The notes under the pieces are model-generated. The model was not told where the DNA came from. It saw nothing but the letters and a program-made list of their open reading frames with translations, and did not search any database. Shown here piece after piece: positions 52,360-59,567 of a stretch of DNA of 64,000 nucleotides (the stretch's first letter is position 1; the number at the start of each line of letters is the position of its first letter). The stretch comes from Helicobacter japonicus (GTDB taxonomy: Bacteria; Campylobacterota; Campylobacteria; Campylobacterales; Helicobacteraceae), in assembly GCF_000762845.2 (NCBI RefSeq), contig NZ_JRMQ02000002.1:248001-312000 (forward strand). The letters run 5' to 3'. Both the position numbers and the translations under genes were made by a program.

Positions 52360-53427
52360 ATGCAGAACGATAAAAAATCGCTAGAACGCAGAGAATTTCT
52401 CAAAACCTCTGCAAAGTTTGGCGCAATGGCAAGTTTAGCAAGTTTGAGCGGATTTGCCTTAAGTGCGTGTGATTCTAAAGATTCTAAAAAAGATTCCGCA
52501 CGCAATATTCAAAGCACACAAAACGCGGGAGAATCCCAAATGCAAAATCATTTACAAGGAGACACAATGGAATTTGTAACTTTAAACAATGGCATTAAAA
52601 TGCCTATCTTAGGCTATGGAGTTTTCCAAATTGACCCCAAAGAAACGCAAAGGTGCGTAGAGGACGCAATCAGCGCGGGATATAGGAGCATTGATACCGC
52701 ACAAGCGTATTTCAACGAAGAGAGTGTGGGCGCAGCGATAAAGACAGCCCTACAAGGCGGAGTGAAGCGCGAAGAGCTTTTTATTACAACAAAGCTTTGG
52801 ATTAACAACTACCCCGAGCAAAAGGCACTCAAAGCGTGTGAGGAATCTTTGCGCAAACTAGGCTTAGATTATATAGATTTAATGCTGCTTCATCAGCCTT
52901 TTAACGATACTTATGGCGCGTGGAGAGCGTTAAGCAGATTCTACAAAGAGGGTAGATTCAAAGCCATTGGTGTGAGTAACTTTTACCCCGATAGAATCGC
53001 AGATTTTTGCTTAAATAATGAAATCAAACCCGCCCTCAATCAAATAGAATGCAACCCGCTCCACGCGCAGTTTGAAGCACAAAAAGTCTTGCAAGAATAT
53101 AATGTGGCTATGGAATCTTGGGCACCTTTTGGCGAGGGCAAGAACAATATGTTTAGTAACCCCACATTAAGCGAGATTGGTAAGAAATACAATAAAAGCG
53201 TGGCGCAGGTGATTTTAAGGTGGCAGATTCAAAGAGGGATTATCTGCATTCCAAAAACGACAAGAAAAGAGCGAATGATTGAAAATTTGAGCGTGTTTGA
53301 CTTTGCCCTAAGTGAGCAAGATATGCAAACTATCGCCACACTTGATAACAAAACAAGCTTGTTTTTGAATCATCAAGACCCCCAAACTGCGAAATTTTTG
53401 ATTGAGATTCATAAAGAGAAGTTTTAA
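52360..53427 (+). CDS. Tat-exported aldo/keto reductase with lipobox
   Basis: The protein of about 355 residues has a Tat signal (LERREFLKTS, about residues 8-17) that ends in 'FALSACDSK', a lipobox-like site, so it may be a membrane-anchored lipoprotein. A Ser/Asp/Asn-rich linker leads to the AKR domain, with tetrad motifs SIDTAQAYF, ITTKLWI and LMLLHQP. Met70, at the start of the enzyme domain, follows AAGGAG (52556-52561) with five-base spacing. The N-terminal coding DNA resembles that of the 47173 gene, which suggests a shared leader module. Confidence 0.9.
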   Translation: MQNDKKSLERREFLKTSAKFGAMASLASLSGFALSACDSKDSKKDSARNIQSTQNAGESQMQNHLQGDTMEFVTLNNGIKMPILGYGVFQIDPKETQRCVEDAISAGYRSIDTAQAYFNEESVGAAIKTALQGGVKREELFITTKLWINNYPEQKALKACEESLRKLGLDYIDLMLLHQPFNDTYGAWRALSRFYKEGRFKAIGVSNFYPDRIADFCLNNEIKPALNQIECNPLHAQFEAQKVLQEYNVAMESWAPFGEGKNNMFSNPTLSEIGKKYNKSVAQVILRWQIQRGIICIPKTTRKERMIENLSVFDFALSEQDMQTIATLDNKTSLFLNHQDPQTAKFLIEIHKEKF

Positions 53428-53436
53428 GGAGAATCA

Positions 53437-54529
53437 ATGCAAAAAAGTATTGTATGTGGCATTATCTTAGCATTCAGCTTACAGACATTTTTATGCGCAC
53501 AAGGAGGAGTAATGCAAATCGCAAACCCTAGCAAAGAGGCAAAGGCAAATGCAGCCAACAATCCTTTTGGCTTAGTCTATGAGGGCGCAATCGCTAAAAA
53601 CGAAAAAGGCAAAGTCAATATAAAAAGCGTAACCTACACAAGCAGAGGGCTAAAAATCGCTGCAAATCTCTACTTGCCAAGCGATTTTAACCCTAAGGCA
53701 AAGATTCCAGCTATCATCGTAGCCCACCCCAATGGAGGTGTAAAAGAGCAAGTTGCAGGGCTATACGCGCAAAATTTAGCAGAATCTGGCTACATCCCTA
53801 GCTTTTGACGCAGCCTATCAAGGCGCAAGTGAGGGATTGCCTCGCAATGTAGATACGCCACAGAATCGCACAGAGGATATTTCTGCGGCGGTGGATTATC
53901 TGCTAAAAGTGCAAGGTGTGGATTTCAATCGCATAGGAATCTTAGGCATTTGTGGAGGTGGTGGCTATACGCTAAATAGCGCAAAAAGCGATAAAAGGCT
54001 AAAAGCAGTGGCAACTTTGAGTATGTTTAATAGCGGACTTGTGCGCAGAGAGGGCTTTTTGGGCAGTGAAAAATCTAGCATTCAAGAGCGACTTAAGAGT
54101 GCAAGTGAGGCAAGGACACAAGAGATTGTAGAGGGCAAAATAAGCTACACAGGCAGTGCGCCTAAAAAGCTAAGTGAGGAGGAGTTAGCAAAAATCTCCA
54201 CAGATTTGTATCGGGAGGGCGCAATGTATTATGGCGATACCCACGCGCACCCAAACTCTACTTTTGCCTATACGACAAGCTCACTGCTTGATTTAATGCG
54301 CTTTGATGTGCTCGACAAAATAGAGCTTATAAATCAGCCTTTATTAATACTTGTGGGGGATAAGTCGGATACTGCGTATATGAGTGAGGCAGCGTATAAA
54401 AAGGCGGGGAGTAAGGATAAAAGACTGCATAAGCTTAAAAACACGACACATATCCAGAGTTACTATAAAAAAGAAGCGGTGGAAGAGGCACTAGGAGAGC
54501 TTAAGAGGTTTTATGGGGAGAGGTTGTAG
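53437..54529 (+). pseudogene. Exported alpha/beta hydrolase (dienelactone hydrolase-like), frameshifted
   Basis: The first segment (53437-53808) has a Sec signal and the N-terminal half ('VTYTSRGLKIAANLYLPSDF', 'PAIIVAHPNGGVKEQ'), ending abnormally in 'GYIPSF'. The second segment continues in another frame with 'LAFDAAYQGASEGLPRN' up to 54529 and has the nucleophile elbow GICGGGG (unusual Cys in place of Ser) and 'THIQSYYKKEAVEE' with the His. Removing one C from the CCC near 53797-53801 restores a single protein of about 363 residues. An internal AAGGAGGA precedes ATG 53512 after the signal. Confidence 0.8.
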
Positions 54530-54687
54530 GGCTTAAAATGATAGAATATTAAGTGCATTCTTTATTGAAAAATGCAAGGACAAGGGGACTAAGCACTTTT
54601 TTAGATGGGTGAATTTAAAGCAAAAATGTCTAAGCTTAAGTTAAGCTAGGTTATAATCCACAGATAAATCTAGGGCAAGGAGCAGGA

Positions 54688-54828
54688 TTGAATCTGTGGA
54701 TATTGACAGAGGAGCGACCAAAACTTGAAGTTTTGGAGGTTATTATTCAACGATTTTTAGCAGATTCTAAGCGGTGTGCGTTTGTGGATAATTTAAGAAT
54801 CTTGCCTGTGGTAGAGGATTCTAAATAA
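54688..54828 (+). pseudogene. N-terminal remnant of a restriction-type protein
   Basis: A 46-codon frame starts at TTG 54688 with AAGGAG (54677-54682) five bases upstream and ends 12 bp before the methylase. It reads 'MNLWILTEERPKLEVLEVII' and then 'RCAFVDNLRILPVVEDSK'. It looks like the first part of a larger nuclease that was cut away when the methylase cassette joined. Family recognition is weak. Confidence 0.45.
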
Positions 54829-54840
54829 AAAAGGAGAAAA

Positions 54841-55650
54841 ATGACACAAGCAATTTGTAAAAATTACAATTATTTATTAAATAAATTTTATGTTGATGAT
54901 TGTGTGCATTTTATGCAAAAAAATTTACAAAATAATAGTATTGATTTGATTGTAACTTCTCCACCTTACGATAATTTAAGAGATTATAATGGATATGTTT
55001 TTGAATTTAAAAATATAGCCAATGAAATGTTTAGGGTTATGAAAAAAGGAGGTATTGTCGTTTGGGTTGTTGGCGATAAAATTAAAAATGGTAATAAAAG
55101 CTTGACGAGCTTTAGGCAAGCTCTGTATTTTCAAGAAATTGGCTTTAATGCACACGATGTAATGATATATGCAAAGAAAAATACACCTTTTATGCGCTCA
55201 AACGCTTATACAAATAGTTATGAATATATGTTTATTTTTACCAAAGGAAAACCAAAAACTTTTAATCCACTTAAGGAAGGAACTGCAAGAAATGGCTTTG
55301 AAATGTTGGTAGCAAACAAAAAATCAGATGGCAAAAACAATAAGGTTCTTAAAGAATTAAAAAAAGAAAAAACAAGAACAAATATTTGGCATTATGCCGT
55401 AGGACTTGGTGGAACAACAAATGATAAAGAATCTTTTAAACACCCCGCTATGTATCCAGAGCAACTTGCCCTTGACCATATTCTATCTTGGAGTAATGAG
55501 GGGGATATTGTGTTTGACCCGATGTGTGGCTCTGGCACAACCTGCAAAATGGCTTTCTTAACCAAAAGAAATTTTATAGGTGTAGATATAAGCCAAGAAT
55601 ATATTGAAATCGCCAGGAAAAGGCTAGATAAATATAGGAATCCCTTATGA
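54841..55650 (+). CDS. Beta-class DNA methyltransferase (restriction locus 2)
   Basis: The 269-residue protein has catalytic TSPPYDNLRDY (about residues 39-49) and the C-terminal SAM motif 'VFDPMCGSGTTCKMAFL' near residue 223, the beta-class order. It overlaps the HNH nuclease gene by 4 bp. It should protect against that enzyme. The coding DNA is more AT-rich than that of the preceding hydrolase, fitting horizontal arrival. Confidence 0.9.
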   Translation: MTQAICKNYNYLLNKFYVDDCVHFMQKNLQNNSIDLIVTSPPYDNLRDYNGYVFEFKNIANEMFRVMKKGGIVVWVVGDKIKNGNKSLTSFRQALYFQEIGFNAHDVMIYAKKNTPFMRSNAYTNSYEYMFIFTKGKPKTFNPLKEGTARNGFEMLVANKKSDGKNNKVLKELKKEKTRTNIWHYAVGLGGTTNDKESFKHPAMYPEQLALDHILSWSNEGDIVFDPMCGSGTTCKMAFLTKRNFIGVDISQEYIEIARKRLDKYRNPL

Positions 55651-56222
55651 GTTTAAATATTGATAGTTTTGTGATTATAAATAAGCAAGTTGATAATGTA
55701 GTAAAAAATTCTGTTGGGGTTATTAAGGCTCTTAATGGAAATTTTGCAATGGTTTTGTTTATAGGCATTAACGAGATAAAAAGAATAGCCTATGAAGATT
55801 TAGAATCACTTGATATTTACAAAACAGGGAAAGGATTTGATTATAAAATCTGTAATATTTGTCATGTTTTAAAAGATACTAATAGTTTTGAGATTAATCA
55901 AACCGATGCAAAAGGCAATAAAACAACGAGACCAAGTTGTAGAGAATGCAGAAAACATATTGATGGGGTAAAGCTTTCTAATATTGAAAAAAAGAGAATG
56001 GATAAAATTGCACCACCTAAAGGCAGTATTTTCACTTGTCCAATTTGTGAAAAAAGAAGTATTGTGGGGATAACAGCGAATCTAGTCCGAGACCATAACC
56101 ACGAAACAGGTGAAGGCAGAGAATGGATATGTGATAGTTGCAATACAGGGCTTGGTAGATTTAAAGACAATCCAAAGTTTTTGGAGAAAGTGATAGAATA
56201 TTTAAAAAAATATGAAAAATAA
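55647..56222 (+). CDS. HNH/endonuclease VII-type restriction enzyme (restriction locus 2)
   Basis: The 191-residue protein has two zinc-type cysteine clusters. CNICHVLKD and CRECRKH lie near residues 70-110. The C-terminal endonuclease VII-like core is 'CPICEKRSIVGITANLVRDHNHETGEGREWICDSCNTGLGRFKDN' (about residues 132-176), with catalytic RDHNH. The first 65 residues may bind DNA. It is sandwiched between two methylase genes and overlaps the first by 4 bp, as expected of a restriction enzyme. Confidence 0.82.
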   Translation: MSLNIDSFVIINKQVDNVVKNSVGVIKALNGNFAMVLFIGINEIKRIAYEDLESLDIYKTGKGFDYKICNICHVLKDTNSFEINQTDAKGNKTTRPSCRECRKHIDGVKLSNIEKKRMDKIAPPKGSIFTCPICEKRSIVGITANLVRDHNHETGEGREWICDSCNTGLGRFKDNPKFLEKVIEYLKKYEK

Positions 56223-56839
56223 TGCACTTTCTCAAATCCCCGCTCAACTACATCGGAGGAAAATATAGAATCCTCTCTCAAATCTTGCCACTCTTTCCAA
56301 GCAGAATTGATACCTTTGTAGATTTATTTTGCGGGGGTTGCAGTGTTGGGATTAACATTCATCAAGCACAAAAAATTATTTGCAATGACAATCTTAAGTT
56401 TTTAATTGACTTCTATCAATTTTTACAAGCACACAATGCAGAATTGATTTTGCAAGAAATTCATCATACCATTGCAAAATATCATTTAAGTTTGCAAAAT
56501 GTGCAAGGCTACAATGCTTTAAGAAAAGATTATAATACAAACAAATCCCCGCTTTTACTCTTTGTATTGATTGCTTTTTCATTCAATCATCAGATTCGTT
56601 TTAATAACGCACACGAGTTTAATAATCTTTTCGGTAAAAACCGCTCCCATTTTAATCCCACAATGAAGGGCAAAGAAAACCATATTTTAAAGCAATGGCT
56701 AGATAAACATTGTTTTAAAGTTCATTTTGTTTGCACGCACTATACCAATGCAAACTATCAAACAAAGCATAAAGACAAAACACAAACACAAGAAGTTTTA
56801 ATCACAAATTACAATCCTTTGAAAGAAAGTAAAAATTAA
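56222..56839 (+). pseudogene. D12 adenine methylase with internal deletion of the catalytic region
   Basis: The 205-residue frame keeps the D12 N-terminus ('KSPLNYIGGKYRILSQILPLF') and SAM motif 'FVDLFCGGCSVGIN' (about residues 31-44). After 'LDKHCFKVHFVC' it jumps directly to the family's C-terminal 'YTNANYQTKHKDKTQTQEVLITNY'. The DPPY catalytic block, about 80-100 residues, is missing, so it cannot methylate alone. The reading frame is intact, which suggests an in-frame deletion. It shares one base with the HNH gene. Confidence 0.75.
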
Positions 56840-57939
56840 TGCGTTTTATCGGTAACAAAGAATCTTTAAGTGCAAAAATTTATGCTCTTTTGTTGAAGCA
56901 CCATAGTATAGAATCTCACCCTAAATCCCCGCAAAGCTTTTTTGATATGTTTGCGGGAAGTGCGAGTATGGGGAAATTTTTTAAAGCAAAGGGATTTCAA
57001 GTTTATAGTTGCGATTTGCTTTATTTTTCATTTTGTCTGCAAAAGGCTTATATACAAAACAACCAAATCCCTACATTTCAAGGTTTGCAAAGCATTATTC
57101 AATCTAGCCAAAATTTAGCAGATTCTCTTTTTACAAACGATATTTCACCTTACCAAAAGGTGCTTAGATTTTTAGATTCTCTCCCCTCGCAACAAGGCTT
57201 TATTTATCATCATTACGCACCAAGCGGAAGTAAGCATTTAGCACAGCCTAGAATGTATTTTAGCGATGAAAATGCGGCAAAAATTGACGCTATAAGAATG
57301 CAAATTGAAACTTGGAAGCAAAAACAATCCATCAATGAAAATGAATATTTTATCCTTTTAGCCACACTTATAGAATCTCTATCGTTTTATGCCAATGTAG
57401 CGGGTGTTTATGTGGCATTTTGTAAAAAATGGGACAAAAGAGCCTTGAAGCCATTTAAACTCAAAGAAATTGAGATTTTACCAAGTGAGATACAGCATTT
57501 TTGTGCTTGTGGCGATAGTATAGAAGTTTTGCAAAAGATAAAATCTAAGCAAGTTTTGGACATACTCTATCTTGACCCGCCCTATAATCATCGCCAATAT
57601 GCGCCCAATTATCACTTAATAGAGACGATTGCGAAGTATGACAATCCCAAAATCAAAGGTGTAGCAGGATTGCGAGAATGGCAACATCAAAAGAGTGCAT
57701 TTTGCAATGCCAAAACCGCACTAATAGAACTTGAAAAAATCACAAAATTTAACAATTACAAGCATTTGGTGTTAAGCTATAACAATGAGGGCATACTGCA
57801 AAAAGCTCAAATTGATGAGATTTTAAAACCTTTAGGCAAAGTCATATTTGAGAGTTTTGCCTATCCTCGCTTTAAAAGCAATACGAACAAAGGCAAGAAA
57901 TACATAAAAGAATATGTGTGGATTGTGCAAAGGGCTTAA
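56839..57939 (+). CDS. D12-class adenine DNA methyltransferase (restriction locus 2)
   Basis: The 366-residue protein has 'FFDMFAGSASMGKFF' (SAM motif, about residues 34-48) and catalytic LYLDPPYNHRQY near residue 246. It is related to the 33784-34797 protein, sharing the 'ANYHLIETIA' and 'LSYNNEGIL' blocks. It is the last gene of the operon. With the beta-class methylase it may protect the two strands of an asymmetric site even though the middle methylase is broken. Confidence 0.88.
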   Translation: MRFIGNKESLSAKIYALLLKHHSIESHPKSPQSFFDMFAGSASMGKFFKAKGFQVYSCDLLYFSFCLQKAYIQNNQIPTFQGLQSIIQSSQNLADSLFTNDISPYQKVLRFLDSLPSQQGFIYHHYAPSGSKHLAQPRMYFSDENAAKIDAIRMQIETWKQKQSINENEYFILLATLIESLSFYANVAGVYVAFCKKWDKRALKPFKLKEIEILPSEIQHFCACGDSIEVLQKIKSKQVLDILYLDPPYNHRQYAPNYHLIETIAKYDNPKIKGVAGLREWQHQKSAFCNAKTALIELEKITKFNNYKHLVLSYNNEGILQKAQIDEILKPLGKVIFESFAYPRFKSNTNKGKKYIKEYVWIVQRA

Positions 57940-57993
57940 AAATCTTACAAATATAAGATTCCAAAAAATGGATTCAAAATTCACTTCTTTCCC

Positions 57994-58024
57994 TTGACAA
58001 ATACCAACTATCAGGCTTTATAAT
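57994..58024 (+). promoter_or_regulatory. MerR-type promoter with 19-bp spacer (site H, decaying)
   Basis: TTGACA (57994-57999) and TATAAT (58019-58024) flank exactly 19 bp, but the dyad has decayed to ATACCAACTAT. It leads into an AAGGAG and the fragment of a second hydrolase gene, so it probably no longer serves a working gene. Confidence 0.7.
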
Positions 58025-58061
58025 TCCAAAGTTGGTTTTATTTTACCTCTAAGGAGAAGCT

Positions 58062-58216
58062 ACGGATTTGTATAGGGAGCAATGTATTATGGCGATACAC
58101 ACCCAAACTCTACTTTTGTCTATGCGACAAGCTCATTGCTTGATTTAATGCGCTTTGATGCGCTCAATTAAATTGAGCTTATAAATCAGCCTTTATTAAT
58201 GCTTGTGGGGGATAAG
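58062..58216 (+). pseudogene. Fragment of a duplicated alpha/beta hydrolase gene
   Basis: This stretch is nearly identical to part of the hydrolase at about 54202-54363, including GCAATGTATTATGGCGATAC and GCTTGATTTAATGCGCTTTG. Small deletions and a stop (TCAATTAAAT) break it, and both gene ends are missing. Promoter H with its ribosome site sits directly upstream. It is a decayed second copy of the promoter-hydrolase unit. Confidence 0.85.
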
Positions 58217-58226
58217 GATTCTAAAC

Positions 58227-59015
58227 TCATTCAAATAAGCCTTTAATATAACTTTCATCATTGTTATAGTTAGCTTGTGCGGCAGAATCCCTTAGTTTTA
58301 AAATCTTTCTTTGTTTGTCTTGAGATAAACTATAATCCAAAGGTAATATTTGACAAAACCGATAAAAATGCTCACCCAAATCTCCATAAAAGCTCTGCCG
58401 CACTATTAATTTCTCTAATTCATAAGAATCATAAATGCGTCCTTGCTTTGCATTCCAAATTTTTGCTACCCTTACCAATCGCCTTAGTGTTTGATTATTT
58501 GCTAATGCTCCGTCCAAATCATTTGGATTGGTTGTAATCCAATCCCAAACTTGCGTTTGATACCAATTTTGTTTATTTGGAATTTTGTAATCTCCAAAAT
58601 CATCAATAATAGCAGGAACTAAGTCAAACTTAATATGATTGAGCTCTAAAACTACGGCTGGAAAACTTTGCTTACAAATAGAGTTTGGGTATCTTAACCC
58701 TATAAAATCCCTTAATTTTTGCAAGTAGGTCTGTGGATTTTTGGGATAATTATTTCTAGGTTCTAAATGATAAAATCCTCCAAATTTTTTTCCAAAAATA
58801 ACTATTATATCAATATCGGAATTTTCATCAAATTGTCTTGATATAATTGTCCCTCTTTTGTAAGAACCAAAAATAAAAACTTTATCTACTTCGCTACTAA
58901 AATGCTGTTCTAACCTTTCTTTAATAGCCTTTACTGAAACTTGAATTTTATTTTTCTCATTATCCCTAACAATTGCTCTTTCTGCTAAATCGTTCAAATA
59001 ACTATTCACGCTCAT
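58227..59015 (-). CDS. CD-NTase (SMODS-type oligonucleotide cyclase)
   Basis: The 262-residue protein has the CD-NTase core: 'VFIFGSYKRGTIISRQFDENSDIDIIVIF' (about residues 46-74) with the GS motif and the two metal-binding aspartates of DID, and the third in 'IKFDLVPAI' near residue 130. A helical C-terminal half follows. Such enzymes make cyclic di- or trinucleotide signals on phage infection. It overlaps the SLATT gene by 4 bp. The two together look like a minimal CBASS with a membrane effector. Confidence 0.82.
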   Translation of the reverse strand: MSVNSYLNDLAERAIVRDNEKNKIQVSVKAIKERLEQHFSSEVDKVFIFGSYKRGTIISRQFDENSDIDIIVIFGKKFGGFYHLEPRNNYPKNPQTYLQKLRDFIGLRYPNSICKQSFPAVVLELNHIKFDLVPAIIDDFGDYKIPNKQNWYQTQVWDWITTNPNDLDGALANNQTLRRLVRVAKIWNAKQGRIYDSYELEKLIVRQSFYGDLGEHFYRFCQILPLDYSLSQDKQRKILKLRDSAAQANYNNDESYIKGLFE

Positions 59016-59524
59016 TTTTGCCCCTTATCTACTTGATATTGTATATTTTTATCTATTTCAATCTGCTTTTTTGCACCTTTATATCCCATTGAAGCAATAG
59101 GCAAAGAATACTTATTTATTTTATTTCTTTTAGAATCTAACTTTTTCAAAGATTCTACTTGTTGCTCTATACTCATATTCTTAGATTCTACTTCTAAAAA
59201 GATTCTTGCTTTATTTCTAAGAGTAAGATATTTGTTTCCATTTTTGTGGTGAGATAAATATTTCTTTTGAGGATTCAAAAAAACAAGCAACATTGTAATA
59301 AATCCTGACACAATAGCAACAAAACCACTACAAAATTTACCTAAATCACTAAATACAAAAACTAAACTTGCACAAACAGAAGCGATAGAGGCTACCATTA
59401 AAACATAATTCCAATATCTCCAATATTTTGCACTCTCAAAATGCCCCTTAGCTGAATATATAGAATCTTCTTTTATTCTCTCAATTTCTTTTCTAATATT
59501 TTCTACGATTTCTTTTTCTTCCAT
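59012..59524 (-). CDS. SLATT-type two-helix membrane effector
   Basis: The 170-residue protein has two adjacent membrane helices (about residues 39-60 and 66-86), flanked by an N-terminal helix ('DSIYSAKGHFESAKYWRYWN') and a C-terminal cytoplasmic helical region ('KYLTLRNKARIFLEVES'). This is the SLATT layout. SLATT proteins are proposed pore-forming effectors activated by nucleotide signals. It is the first gene of the CD-NTase operon. Confidence 0.8.
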   Translation of the reverse strand: MEEKEIVENIRKEIERIKEDSIYSAKGHFESAKYWRYWNYVLMVASIASVCASLVFVFSDLGKFCSGFVAIVSGFITMLLVFLNPQKKYLSHHKNGNKYLTLRNKARIFLEVESKNMSIEQQVESLKKLDSKRNKINKYSLPIASMGYKGAKKQIEIDKNIQYQVDKGQK

Positions 59525-59567
59525 TTTCTACCCTAAACTATCATCTCTTACCCGCTTAGCCTTTACA

